Below, piece by piece: positions 17,892 to 26,942 of a DNA stretch of 64,000 nt. Position 1 is the stretch's first letter, and each line of letters starts with the position of its first letter. The notes under the pieces are model-generated. The model worked only from the letters and a program-made list of their open reading frames with translations, was not told where the DNA came from and searched no databases. The translations under genes and the position numbers were made by a program. Origin of the DNA: Acetomicrobium sp. UBA5826 (GTDB lineage Bacteria > Synergistota > Synergistia > Synergistales > Acetomicrobiaceae); the NCBI RefSeq assembly GCF_002433005.1, contig NZ_DJHF01000017.1, positions 175,048-239,047 on the forward strand, in the 5' to 3' direction.

Positions 17892-18200
17892 CTACATGAG
17901 CCCCGGCATGCCAAAACCTGCGCCAAACTTGCTGAGCCTTTCGTTAGCCAACTCCTTGCTCTTTCGTTGAGCGTCATTGATGGCCGCCAATATCAAATCT
18001 TCCAGCATCTCTACGTCTTCGGGATCGACGACATCCGGTTCGATGGATATGGAAAGGAAATCGCCCTGTCCGTTGCACTTTACCTTTACCACTCCTCCTC
18101 CGCTTTCGCCTTCGACAACTTCCTTCGCGAGTTCCTCTTGAATCTTCATCATCTGCGCTTGCATTTTCTGGGCTTGTTTCATAATTTTGTCCATATTCAC
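17892..18200 (-). CDS. ybaB: YbaB/EbfC family nucleoid-associated protein
   Basis: A 102-residue DNA-binding protein. The N-terminus is Met- and Gln-rich amphipathic (KIMKQAQKMQAQMMKIQ), then the VEGESGGG turn typical of the family, and a Met-rich C-terminal tail (FGMPGLM). It probably acts as a dimeric nucleoid or recombination accessory protein with RecR, whose gene follows. The start is GTG 18200, nine bases after GGAGG; ATG 18194 is the alternative. It is two bases downstream of the V-ATPase D stop. Confidence 0.95.
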   Translation of the reverse strand: MNMDKIMKQAQKMQAQMMKIQEELAKEVVEGESGGGVVKVKCNGQGDFLSISIEPDVVDPEDVEMLEDLILAAINDAQRKSKELANERLSKFGAGFGMPGLM

Positions 18201-18202
18201 AA

Positions 18203-18832
18203 CTAATTACCTCCTTTAAGTTCTCTTTTTTTCATCCAACTTTTCGTGACAAAGCGTTCTTGTCTTTCTCTTTCATTTAAGTAAAAAATTATCTGCCGCC
18301 TTTCCGCTTCAAGCTGTGGTATAAGGTTTTGTTCCATAGTGTTTATCTTCAAAAGCGTTTTTTTCAACTCCCTCTCAAGCGATCTCAATTTTACATGTAA
18401 ATTTATATACTCCCAAAGCAGTTCTTTGGCCTCCGCCAGATCTTGTATCAGTAAATCCACATAAAGGGAAAATAACATGGGATCGTAAAGTTGTGAAGTT
18501 GCCGGGAACCCGCCACTGGGAAAAAATGAAGGGTATTTGCATCCCATCGCTTGATTAATGCTCCTATCAACCTTATTTAAGGGTATGCTTATTCCAAGGA
18601 GCGATATGGAAGCCTCTCCATCGTGCAATCTGGCCAATGCATAGGAAGAATATATTTTTGCACAACTTTTTAAAAATGTCTCCCTTACCTCTCTGAATTT
18701 CTTCCTGTCGCTTTCAATCATTTGCAAAAGGGCATCCCTTTTTTTCTCGAGGATCTCCTTCCCTTTTTTCATTGATGAAATTGTTCGTTTAAGCTCTAAC
18801 AATTGATCCCTGGTCGGCGGCCTTCGGCTCAT
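18203..18832 (-). CDS. atpD: V/A-type ATPase subunit D (central stalk)
   Basis: A 209-residue predicted antiparallel coiled-coil protein with the family N-terminus (PPTRDQLLELKR) and a long C-terminal helix. Subunit D forms the rotor shaft that, with F, turns inside the A3B3 head. Its ATG overlaps the B subunit stop (ATGA). It is the last V-ATPase gene in this operon, ahead of ybaB. Confidence 0.93.
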   Translation of the reverse strand: MSRRPPTRDQLLELKRTISSMKKGKEILEKKRDALLQMIESDRKKFREVRETFLKSCAKIYSSYALARLHDGEASISLLGISIPLNKVDRSINQAMGCKYPSFFPSGGFPATSQLYDPMLFSLYVDLLIQDLAEAKELLWEYINLHVKLRSLERELKKTLLKINTMEQNLIPQLEAERRQIIFYLNERERQERFVTKSWMKKRELKGGN

Positions 18833-20229
18833 GCCTTTGTTCCCCTTTTAAGCATTACTTCATCTATGAGATTTACAGGCAATCGATGAAGTTCGTCTTT
18901 GGGCAAAGTCAGGAGACAATTCCATGCATGTTCCAATGTTTCATCCAGGCTTCGACGTCTCTCCCCCTGATTTACGAATTCAGATTCAAATTTCTCTCCG
19001 AAACTTAAATACGACATCTCCGTAGGCGTGAGTCCCTCTTCGCCAATAATGGTTTTCAGTCTGACAAGATCCTTAAAACGCCCATATGCTGCATAGAGCT
19101 GGTCGGATAGGGCGCGATGTTCCGGAACGGTCGAGCCCTCCCCTATACCCTTGTTCATTAACCTGCTCAAACTAGATAATACATCTATGGGAGGATATAT
19201 CCCTTTGCCGTGAAGTTCTCTGTCCATGACGATTTGCCCTTCGGTTATATATCCTGTCAAATCCGGTACGGGGTGGGTCAAATCATCATCTGGCATTGTA
19301 ACGATAGGTATTTGTGTAATGCTGCCTTTGATGCCTGATATACAACCTGCTCGCTCGTAAATGCTTGCTAAATCAGAATACATATAAGAAGGAAATCCCC
19401 TACGTCCCGGTATTTCTTCTCGTGCTGAACTTATCTCCCTTAGGGCTTCACAATAATGTAACATATCGGTCAGAACTACAAGGACATCGTATCCCTTCTC
19501 AAAAGCAAAATACTCTGCCACTGTCAAGGCCATTCTTGGGGTTAATATCCTCTCTATTGAAGGGTCTCCCGCCAGATTAAAGAAAAAAACGCCTCTATAT
19601 ATTGCACCGCTCTCACGAAAGGCTTCCCTAAAATAAGATGCTTCCCTTTGCGTTATACCCAAAGCAGCAAATACTACCATAAATGGCGACGAATCCGCAG
19701 AGGTCGCAGGCGTTCGAGCGTACTTTACTATCTGGGCCGCTAATTTATCGGCCGGTAATCCGCTCCCCGTAAAAATGGGAAGTTTTTGCCCTTTAACTAA
19801 GGTGTTCATCAAATCAATTGTCGATATCCCGGTCTCAATAAATTCATGGGGGCTTTTGCGACGCCAAGGATTTATCGCATTGCCCTGGATAGGGGCCCAT
19901 TTTTCGATACATGATATAGGACCTTCTCCATCTATAGGCATTGCTCTGCCGTTCAATATGCGCCCCTGAAGAGCTATACCTAAAGGAATCTTTACGACAT
20001 CCCTTTCTAGCCATACTACCGTATTATTTGGTGCTAGCCCCATCGTTTCACCAAAGACCTGGATGACGCATAGGTCATCGACAATTTGCAGTATTTGACC
20101 GTAATCTTCTCCAAAGTTGGACTCTATCTTTACTATTTCCCCTATACCGCCTCTCGCAACCTTGCTCACAAAAAGAAGGGGCCCTGCTATCTTTTCAACG
20201 GTCTTGTAACCTTCTTTTAAAAGCTTCAT
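18829..20229 (-). CDS. atpB: V/A-type ATPase subunit B (non-catalytic)
   Basis: About 466 residues. It is homologous to the catalytic A subunit but lacks a canonical P-loop, with GSGLPADKLA at that position, as expected for B. It forms the alternating A3B3 hexamer in the cytoplasmic head. The ATG at 20229 is preceded by AAGGGTG at about eight bases. An upstream in-frame ATG at 20247 directly abuts the A stop codon and could also be used through coupling. Confidence 0.95.
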   Translation of the reverse strand: MKLLKEGYKTVEKIAGPLLFVSKVARGGIGEIVKIESNFGEDYGQILQIVDDLCVIQVFGETMGLAPNNTVVWLERDVVKIPLGIALQGRILNGRAMPIDGEGPISCIEKWAPIQGNAINPWRRKSPHEFIETGISTIDLMNTLVKGQKLPIFTGSGLPADKLAAQIVKYARTPATSADSSPFMVVFAALGITQREASYFREAFRESGAIYRGVFFFNLAGDPSIERILTPRMALTVAEYFAFEKGYDVLVVLTDMLHYCEALREISSAREEIPGRRGFPSYMYSDLASIYERAGCISGIKGSITQIPIVTMPDDDLTHPVPDLTGYITEGQIVMDRELHGKGIYPPIDVLSSLSRLMNKGIGEGSTVPEHRALSDQLYAAYGRFKDLVRLKTIIGEEGLTPTEMSYLSFGEKFESEFVNQGERRRSLDETLEHAWNCLLTLPKDELHRLPVNLIDEVMLKRGTKA

Positions 20230-20247
20230 CGTCACTACACCCTTCAT

Positions 20248-22002
20248 CTATATAAGATCTGATAATTCCTCTTTCAGCTTTTTAATATATGAAGTCAAGC
20301 TGTTTTCGTAATCTTCAGTATTTTGAGATCTTAATTTCATTAAGTCCGCAACAAAAGCAAATTGAGAATCTATCTGTTCGAACAACACCCCGCTATTAAG
20401 AGCCCCTCTTATCTGTTCATCTAACAACTTTAAAGTGTTTAACATAACAAGCTGTCTGCCAGAATCACAATAGGCGTCGTTCGGATCAAAGGCGTTCTGC
20501 TGCAGATAGAATATGTTTATCAGCTCCGACAATTTAAGTATCCACTTTTCTTCCTCGGTAAGCCCGTCTCTGCCCACGATCTGAACCATCTCCTGCAAAG
20601 ACTTGCCGTCATGTAATATGTTGAAAACAAATTCTCGCAAGGGAACCCAATCTTCGGATATTTCCCTTGTAAAATAACGATCTAGGTTCTCGTGATATAA
20701 AGAGTAACTTTGAGCCCAATTGATGGATGGAAAATGCCTTTTTGTAGCCAGCCCCTTATCCAGAGCCCAGAAACACCCTGAAAGGCGTAACCCCGATTGC
20801 GTAACGGGCTCGGAAAAATCGCCTCCCGGGGGTGATATAGCGTTTATGACGGATATTGAACCGTTGCGCTGAGGGCTGCCAAGGGGCACCACATTTCCGG
20901 CACGTTCATAGTAACGGGCCAACCTAGAGGCTAAATAGGCGGGATATCCCTCTTCTCCCGGCATTTCTTCAAGTCGGCCTGAAATTTCTCTCAACGCTTC
21001 AGCCCACCTGCTGATGGAATCCGCGATAATTGCCACATTGTACCCCATATCGCGATAATATTCGGCGATTGTCATTCCCAGGTATATACTTGCCTCCCTT
21101 GCGGCAACAGGCATGTTGGACGTATTTGCAATCAGTATCATTCTGTCCATCAGGGGTATTCCCCTGCGTACATCCGTTAACGAAGGGAACTCCTCGAGAA
21201 CTTCCGTCATCTCGTTACCGCGTTCCCCACAGCCAATGTAAATCACTATGTCCGCATTGGCCCACCTTGCTATGGATTGTTGTGTAACTGTTTTACCCGT
21301 CCCAAATCCACCAGGAATCACAGCTGTTCCCCCCAAAGCGAGAGGAAAAAAAACGTCCAATATGCGAGTCCCCGTCAACAACGGCTTGTCTAAATCGAGT
21401 TTTCTGCCGACCTTTCGGGGTGTTCTTATATTCCACCGCTGAAACATCTTAACTGTCGTTTCACCGATTTTACATATTACATCGTCCACAACATACTCGC
21501 CCTTCGGTGCCATCCAACTGATCGTGTTGTCTTTGCCCCTAAAATCCAAGGGGGCCATTATAAAATGTTTGATGCCCTTTTCTTCAACTTCTCCCAATAT
21601 ATCCCCTGGTCCAACGTCATCTCCCCTCTGCAGGCGGGGTATAAAATACCACTTTTCGCTGTCGTCTACGGCATCGATATGCGTGCCTCTGGATATATAG
21701 GGCGACTTTTTGCCAAGCCTTTCAAGAGGGCGTCCTATGCCGTCTAATACCTGTCCCAATAACCCGGGGGCTAACTTCATAGATAACAACTCTCCGGTAA
21801 ATATCGTATGGTCGCCAATTTGAAGGCCCGTAGTATCCTCATATACTTGAATATCAGCGACATCCCTTCTGACGCGTACCACTTCGCCAAGCAACCTTTC
21901 GCTGCCTACATACACAACTTCATATATGGAGGTATTGGCAAAACACGTAGATGTGACGACTGAACCGGAAATTCCCTTAATATATCCCCTATTGTCCTGC
22001 AA
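20248..22002 (-). CDS. atpA: V/A-type ATPase catalytic subunit A
   Basis: A 584-residue catalytic subunit with the P-loop GGFGTGKT near 230 and the family motifs GCGERGNEM and SRWAEALREISGR. The ~90-residue non-homologous insertion of V/A-type A subunits is present (about 110-200). ATP hydrolysis or synthesis occurs here and drives rotation of D/F and the K ring. The start is TTG 22002, with GGGGAG upstream, overlapping the F gene by 14 bases. Confidence 0.97.
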   Translation of the reverse strand: MQDNRGYIKGISGSVVTSTCFANTSIYEVVYVGSERLLGEVVRVRRDVADIQVYEDTTGLQIGDHTIFTGELLSMKLAPGLLGQVLDGIGRPLERLGKKSPYISRGTHIDAVDDSEKWYFIPRLQRGDDVGPGDILGEVEEKGIKHFIMAPLDFRGKDNTISWMAPKGEYVVDDVICKIGETTVKMFQRWNIRTPRKVGRKLDLDKPLLTGTRILDVFFPLALGGTAVIPGGFGTGKTVTQQSIARWANADIVIYIGCGERGNEMTEVLEEFPSLTDVRRGIPLMDRMILIANTSNMPVAAREASIYLGMTIAEYYRDMGYNVAIIADSISRWAEALREISGRLEEMPGEEGYPAYLASRLARYYERAGNVVPLGSPQRNGSISVINAISPPGGDFSEPVTQSGLRLSGCFWALDKGLATKRHFPSINWAQSYSLYHENLDRYFTREISEDWVPLREFVFNILHDGKSLQEMVQIVGRDGLTEEEKWILKLSELINIFYLQQNAFDPNDAYCDSGRQLVMLNTLKLLDEQIRGALNSGVLFEQIDSQFAFVADLMKLRSQNTEDYENSLTSYIKKLKEELSDLI

Positions 22003-22279
22003 CTAGGCTCTCCCCTTCTCGTAATAACGTTGGAAATTTTACCCATGCAGGAGCAACTGAGCGTTCTGCTAAGATTCGAAGCCTTAGTGGCATTCTGGCA
22101 AACCAATCTTCCTCCACGACGATCACAGCTACATTCTCCGACATGAGTTCTCTCCATATCAAATACACATCATTGGGATTCTCGCATATTACGGATCTGA
22201 AACCGAATAATCTCCATAGATCAGTAAAGATCTCCTTGCCTAAGGCGATTACTTCGAATTCATCGGTTATATCTTTCAT
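21989..22279 (-). CDS. atpF: V/A-type ATPase subunit F (central stalk)
   Basis: A 96-residue cytoplasmic protein. Its position between C and A, its length and the Rossmann-like VAVIVVEEDWF segment identify subunit F, which caps the D shaft. Sequence motifs are weak in this family, so the call rests partly on gene order (E-C-F-A-B-D). GGGAGG is 11 to 12 bases before the ATG. Confidence 0.85.
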   Translation of the reverse strand: MKDITDEFEVIALGKEIFTDLWRLFGFRSVICENPNDVYLIWRELMSENVAVIVVEEDWFARMPLRLRILAERSVAPAWVKFPTLLREGESLVAGQ

Positions 22280-22304
22280 AATAATAAAATTCCTCCCAAA
22301 AAGA

Positions 22305-23342
22305 TCACTTTACAGGGATTAGCCGGCCTATGATTTCATCTGGATGTAAACCAAAGGCAATTCCTATGGCAATCATGTTTAAGTTGCTCCACTCCGCCAA
22401 AGCTTTTGCAATATATCCAAAAGGAACTTCGAAACCGAGAGGATCCCTGCGAAAAAGCGATACTTGCCATATCCAAAATTCCTTTTGGAGATGCCATTGA
22501 AATTCGTGAAACGTCATAAAAGCCCCTTTGCTTATTGCCCTTCGCCATGGAGTACCCTGTACGGCTTCAGTTATAACTTTAGCCTTTGACAAAACTTTAT
22601 CGTCAATCCACGATCCTCCTGGCAAATATCCTACGCGAGTTTCTTTCGTCTGCATTCCGGCTCTTTCATGGATCCAAAGATTTAAGTTCCAAAGATCAAC
22701 TAGCCTTCCCAAAAATTCTTTAGCTATTGCACCGTTCTTATTTTGATATTTAGAAATAACGTCCTGATGGTATTTCAGATAATTTAATAGCAGTACTCTT
22801 TCGGCATTAACTAAATTTCCCGTGCTCTGCAAAGTTACCAAAGCCTCATCTAATATCATCCCATAGGGATCACCATACAAATAAATCCATTTTCTGGCTG
22901 AACTAATGTCATCTGCCTCCCAAACGTTCTTAAAAAAATCCCTTGAAAGATTCCCATATAAATGCCATAGGTATTCCTCCGACTGACCGCTCCTATCGCT
23001 AGCAAATCGTCTTAAAATTATGCGAAAGTTATGAAGATCTCCCCTGCTTAATATTACAGACATCAATTCATGAGGTTCCCCTTCTGCTTTTAAATGAGCT
23101 GATCTTAAACGCTTTGTTATCTCGAACATTATTGCAAGCTCGATCTTGCGCAAGGGCGAAAAAAGCGAAGAAAGTATCTGGGAACGGTAACTTTCGCTGT
23201 AACGGCCCTCTAAAAATTCCGATTCCAAAGCCTTAAAGTCGCCTCGAGCTAGGGCGCACAGCTCATCCCATTTATAAAATCTGGCCGCCCTCGCTCTGAG
23301 GGCGGCACATAAGTAGCTATAATTTTCGCTATGCCCTCTCAA
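22305..23342 (-). CDS. atpC: V/A-type ATPase subunit C (rotor-coupling subunit)
   Basis: About 345 residues, mostly helical; the N-terminal SYLCAALRARAARFYKW region resembles archaeal and Thermus C/d subunits. It couples the central stalk to the membrane ring. The start is placed at TTG 23342, shortly after GGAGGA and overlapping the E gene by 14 bases. The frame is open up to 23444, but that stretch lies wholly inside the E gene. Identification relies on length and operon position as well as sequence. Confidence 0.85.
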   Translation of the reverse strand: MRGHSENYSYLCAALRARAARFYKWDELCALARGDFKALESEFLEGRYSESYRSQILSSLFSPLRKIELAIMFEITKRLRSAHLKAEGEPHELMSVILSRGDLHNFRIILRRFASDRSGQSEEYLWHLYGNLSRDFFKNVWEADDISSARKWIYLYGDPYGMILDEALVTLQSTGNLVNAERVLLLNYLKYHQDVISKYQNKNGAIAKEFLGRLVDLWNLNLWIHERAGMQTKETRVGYLPGGSWIDDKVLSKAKVITEAVQGTPWRRAISKGAFMTFHEFQWHLQKEFWIWQVSLFRRDPLGFEVPFGYIAKALAEWSNLNMIAIGIAFGLHPDEIIGRLIPVK

Positions 23343-23940
23343 TCTCCTCCAGAAGAGGAGACATGATCTCCCCAATCCTTTGTCGGACGAGGGGTGTGAG
23401 TTTCCCAAATCGACTTTTGATTGTATTTTCGACAATTCTTTCACCTTTTTCGTCGACCACTATGGGCCCTCCCCAAAAGTCGGAGTTGCCAGCGAATACA
23501 ATGCTGTAGAATTTCGACAAACCTTTAGCTATCCCCTCTTCCTCTCTAGAGAGTTGAACCGTAATCTTATCGTCTGATATTGCTTCAACCGCTTCGTCGA
23601 TGAGGGCTTTTAGCATCTTGGCGTAATGTGATTGTTCTTTTCTGGCATCTTCCGTCCTTTGTTTGACCCTCTCTTCGATGGAACAAAAAAGTGCGTTTGC
23701 TTCTCTGTTTATTATATCCTTTCCCAACTTAATTGCCTTAAGCCGAAAGAGGGTCAAACGCTCCTGTACTATCTTTGAATGAAGCTTTTCGATCTCACCC
23801 ATTTCCCTTTCAAGTTTCAACATTTTAGAGGCAGCTATATCGGCCAATTCTTCCTCTATCCGTCGCTTATAGTCCTTTATGCGTTCATCATATTCCCATT
23901 TTAGGTTTTCCTTAAATTTATTGAGTTCGTTTAAATCCAT
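23329..23940 (-). CDS. atpE: V/A-type ATPase subunit E (peripheral stalk)
   Basis: A 203-residue protein with a long charged N-terminal coiled coil (about 1-110) and a globular C-terminal part that would bind the top of A3B3. With the small G/H subunit it makes the peripheral stalk. The ATG start follows the K gene by 18 bases. Confidence 0.88.
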   Translation of the reverse strand: MDLNELNKFKENLKWEYDERIKDYKRRIEEELADIAASKMLKLEREMGEIEKLHSKIVQERLTLFRLKAIKLGKDIINREANALFCSIEERVKQRTEDARKEQSHYAKMLKALIDEAVEAISDDKITVQLSREEEGIAKGLSKFYSIVFAGNSDFWGGPIVVDEKGERIVENTIKSRFGKLTPLVRQRIGEIMSPLLEEIERA

Positions 23941-23958
23941 GGACGGCCTCTTCGGTTC

Positions 23959-24177
23959 TTATCCTAATTGCAATATCAGCATTATAGCTACAACAAAACC
24001 TAATATTACCATAGTTTCAGGAATGGCCTCAAGTATTATCATTATGGCAGACGTTTCGGGCTTCTCCGCAACTGTCGCAGCGCCGGCACTTCCTATTTTC
24101 GCCTGAGCGTAAGCTGTAGCTAAGGCCGGAATCCCTACTGCCAACGCGGCAGCCAGCCCTATTAAGGCTTTCTCCAA
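23959..24177 (-). CDS. atpK: V/A-type ATPase proteolipid subunit K (c-ring), two-helix form with Na+-type residues
   Basis: A 72-residue double-helix membrane hairpin forming the rotor ring. The ion carboxylate is Glu54 in helix 2, followed by Thr55. Helix 1 carries Gln25, exactly 15 residues before the loop Pro (VAEKP), the same offset as Gln32 in the Na+-binding c-subunit of Ilyobacter tartaricus. Gln plus Glu-Ser/Thr is the recognised Na+ coordination set, so this enzyme is probably Na+-coupled (inference). It is a single-hairpin subunit, not the duplicated four-helix NtpK of Enterococcus. The start is TTG 24177, eight bases after AAGGAGG, overlapping the I gene by 16. Confidence 0.93.
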   Translation of the reverse strand: MEKALIGLAAALAVGIPALATAYAQAKIGSAGAATVAEKPETSAIMIILEAIPETMVILGFVVAIMLILQLG

Positions 24178-26087
24178 GCGGTTCCCCTCCTTCGTTTAAT
24201 AGGTCTATACTGCTTACCTTTGCCTTCGTAAAATTTACCAAAAAACTCGACATAATGTAAACGGGCCGAGTGCAATACCGATCCAGCTATAGCTATTATT
24301 AAATTAAGCAAGTGTATCAGGACGGCCAATAAAATTCCAAAAAAAGTCACTCCCAACACATCCACGAACTTTGTCGCTACCATAGCCAATATGGCAGAAG
24401 ATAAACCTATAGCCGCAATTCTTATATAACTTAATACGTTACCCACAGAACCAATGGTTTCCACAAATCCCGACAGATTTCCTCCTTTAATCAATAATGC
24501 AAGGCCGGTCACCAGAAGTGCAACGACAAAAGGTACCAGGTTGAGCTCAATTAAATTAAAGTAACCGACTACAAACAATACGATCCCCAGCAGCGTAAAC
24601 AACGTTCCCAATCGCTCATATGTATGATGTCTGTTCTTGTATTTGACTCCTTCATATGCCCCCAAGGCCAAACCTAAGATAACGTGCGCAACACCCAAAG
24701 AAACGGTAAAAACCATGACAGGAATGATGCCATGCGTTCTCTCAACCCATAGAGGTTCCATATGAAATAACCTGTGGCCAAGATCACCAAAAAATTCCCC
24801 ATATAGGAATCCCCATATGATGCTCATTACCGATATGTTTATAAGTATCTGCGAAACGCCTTTAAGGATCGGATTTTTCCACCTGAATGCCTTTAAGCTA
24901 AACAAGCCGATAAGGAGAAAAATCAAGCCATAGCCAATATCGCCAATCATACAACCGGCAAAAAGAGGAAAAAATATGGCTATAAAGGCAGTAGGATCCG
25001 TACTTTTATAGCCGGGCATGGGCATTAATTTAAGAAACAGTTCAAATGGTTTGGCCCATCTTGGATTGTCCAGTAAAATGGGCACTTTAGGCCATTCACG
25101 CGGCTCGGGTGATCTCCATGTAATTAAAACTCTCTCTCCAAACCTATTTTTCAGCGATGATTTTACCTTCTCGAACTCCGACGACGGTATCCATCCCGTC
25201 AAGGTAAAAATTTCCCCTTCGCTCGATAGTCTATTTTCTAAAATTAAAGACTCCAACCTGTCATCAATTAATATATATAAAGCCGCTAAACGGGGACCCC
25301 ACTCTTCTTTCGTCGAATCCAGCGTCTTCTTCGCTCGCTCCAACCTCTCCGGCAACCACTTAAGTTCCATTTGGGCCGCCATAGGGGATTCTATTGCAGA
25401 CTCACCCACAATTGTCTTGGGCATAGTGTAGGAAATACATCCGAATTCGTCCATAATTTCATGAACAGCAGAGATTTTATCCTGATTCACACTAAGGGCC
25501 ATTATAGAGATGTTTTCTCCCTGGGAAAGCAACTTGTGGTTAAAATAAGGCCTTTCCACAACAGGAGTCGCGGAACGAATTTTCCTTTCAAGCTTTTTCA
25601 GTAACCCGCTTATCTTGCCAGTTTCTACCAGCCAAAAGGATATTGCTTTCCCTCTTTTTTTCTCCTCAGTAAAAAAGTTATAGAAATGGTTAGCTATATA
25701 ATGAACCTGCTTAAGGGCAAAAATTGATTCCTCAAATGCCCTAATCTCGTGAGCCATTTCAGATAGGCGCCCCTTAAATTCCACTAGACTTTTTTCTATT
25801 TCGTCTAAGGCTGCCATATCATCTAGATGAACAGCATTCCCTATAGATTCCACGAGATCCTGGGGCAGGCTACTCCAATCGTTCCAACCAAGATCTTCTA
25901 AAAGGCCCAATATGCCAGCCCGCAAAAATTTCATCTTTTCGACCATTGGTTCATCGGCTATTTGCCTGTATTCGACGGCCTCTTCGATTTCCACGTGAAA
26001 AACCCCAAGGTCACGAATATGCTCTATCAAATCTTTGCTGTCCCTTTGCAGGCCTATTATCTTGAGATGGATCATTTCTGCTATCAA
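24162..26087 (-). CDS. atpI: V/A-type ATPase subunit I (membrane stator, a-subunit homologue)
   Basis: A 641-residue protein. The N-terminal ~340 residues are cytoplasmic and rich in predicted coiled coil; the C-terminal half holds seven or eight membrane helices. LSYIRIAAIGLS contains the conserved Arg that faces the rotor carboxylate during ion transfer. The start is either TTG 26087, which overlaps the H stop, or ATG 26075; neither has a strong SD, so coupling is likely. Confidence 0.94.
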   Translation of the reverse strand: MIAEMIHLKIIGLQRDSKDLIEHIRDLGVFHVEIEEAVEYRQIADEPMVEKMKFLRAGILGLLEDLGWNDWSSLPQDLVESIGNAVHLDDMAALDEIEKSLVEFKGRLSEMAHEIRAFEESIFALKQVHYIANHFYNFFTEEKKRGKAISFWLVETGKISGLLKKLERKIRSATPVVERPYFNHKLLSQGENISIMALSVNQDKISAVHEIMDEFGCISYTMPKTIVGESAIESPMAAQMELKWLPERLERAKKTLDSTKEEWGPRLAALYILIDDRLESLILENRLSSEGEIFTLTGWIPSSEFEKVKSSLKNRFGERVLITWRSPEPREWPKVPILLDNPRWAKPFELFLKLMPMPGYKSTDPTAFIAIFFPLFAGCMIGDIGYGLIFLLIGLFSLKAFRWKNPILKGVSQILINISVMSIIWGFLYGEFFGDLGHRLFHMEPLWVERTHGIIPVMVFTVSLGVAHVILGLALGAYEGVKYKNRHHTYERLGTLFTLLGIVLFVVGYFNLIELNLVPFVVALLVTGLALLIKGGNLSGFVETIGSVGNVLSYIRIAAIGLSSAILAMVATKFVDVLGVTFFGILLAVLIHLLNLIIAIAGSVLHSARLHYVEFFGKFYEGKGKQYRPIKRRRGTAWRKP

Positions 26088-26485
26088 ATTTCATTCATAC
26101 CCCTTTTCCAATCCTCAATATTGCCTTCCTCTCCGCTTCCCCTGTCAAGGTTTGGCCATAAATCCTGCGATATTTCCGATATAATGGCATCTATTAGGCC
26201 GGGCTTATCTATTTTACCCGTCATATCCTTTGCCAAATCCTGATATTTTGTTTCCAGCTCGCGAGCCTGAAGCAAAAGAGCCTCCTCTTCTTTTTTGAGC
26301 TTTTGTCTGAAGAGCTCCATCCTCTTATCATACATTTCCTGAATTTTCTTTAAGGTTTCCTCTCTGGTTTTGTTCGCTTCGGCTATCCTCTGCTTATATT
26401 CAATTTCCAGTAAATTTTTGAAGGACTCCAACTCTTCAGCTAAATCACCGTGGATTCCGTCCTTTTCCCCATCCTTACTGTTCAC
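26084..26485 (-). CDS. atpH: V/A-type ATPase subunit H/G (peripheral stalk coiled coil)
   Basis: About 133 residues with a highly charged coiled coil (roughly 15-95) of the type pairing with subunit E. The assignment rests on composition, length and its place at the head of the V-ATPase gene set directly before I. The start is GTG 26485, after a GGAGGGAGGGG purine run, overlapping the CBS gene by 11 bases; the longer frame from 26524 has no SD. Confidence 0.8.
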   Translation of the reverse strand: MNSKDGEKDGIHGDLAEELESFKNLLEIEYKQRIAEANKTREETLKKIQEMYDKRMELFRQKLKKEEEALLLQARELETKYQDLAKDMTGKIDKPGLIDAIISEISQDLWPNLDRGSGEEGNIEDWKRGMNEI

Positions 26486-26942
26486 CCAAAACCCCTCCCT
26501 CCATGAGAAACTCGCAGAAAGCACTTCTGTCTATTATCCCAATATATTTCCCATCCTTTGCCACAGGAAGCCTCTTGATCCTTTTTCGAATCATCAAATC
26601 CGCAACGCTCATCAAACTCGCAGAAGGGTCTACACTTATGACTTCTCTTGTCATGAATTCTTCGACTCTTCTCAGGCCGATATCATGTATCTTGTCAAAA
26701 AGGGATAATTCCCCATTATTGCTTAAAAATGTCGATGAGGTAATGGATTCAAGATAGGTTGGGAGGGCCGCTTTCAAGATGTCGCTTTCGGAGATAAAGC
26801 CAACCAAATACCAATTCCCTTCTATAACTGGCACGCCTGTAACTTTATGAATATAAAACATTTTCACGGCATCTATAACCAAATCGTCTTTCGACAAAAC
26901 CGTTAGATCTTTTTGCATCACCTCTTGAGCTTTTATGGCCAT
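26475..26942 (-). CDS. Tandem CBS-domain protein
   Basis: A 155-residue protein made of two CBS domains (about 8-65 and 95-150; VTGVPVIE and IKRLPVAKDGKYIGII are typical). CBS pairs bind adenine nucleotides and usually regulate a partner. No fused effector domain is present. It is translated from ATG 26942, which overlaps the stop of the glycosyltransferase gene (TAATG), and its end overlaps the first V-ATPase gene. Regulation of the ATPase by energy charge is therefore an attractive but unproven idea. Confidence 0.9.
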   Translation of the reverse strand: MAIKAQEVMQKDLTVLSKDDLVIDAVKMFYIHKVTGVPVIEGNWYLVGFISESDILKAALPTYLESITSSTFLSNNGELSLFDKIHDIGLRRVEEFMTREVISVDPSASLMSVADLMIRKRIKRLPVAKDGKYIGIIDRSAFCEFLMEGGVLGEQ

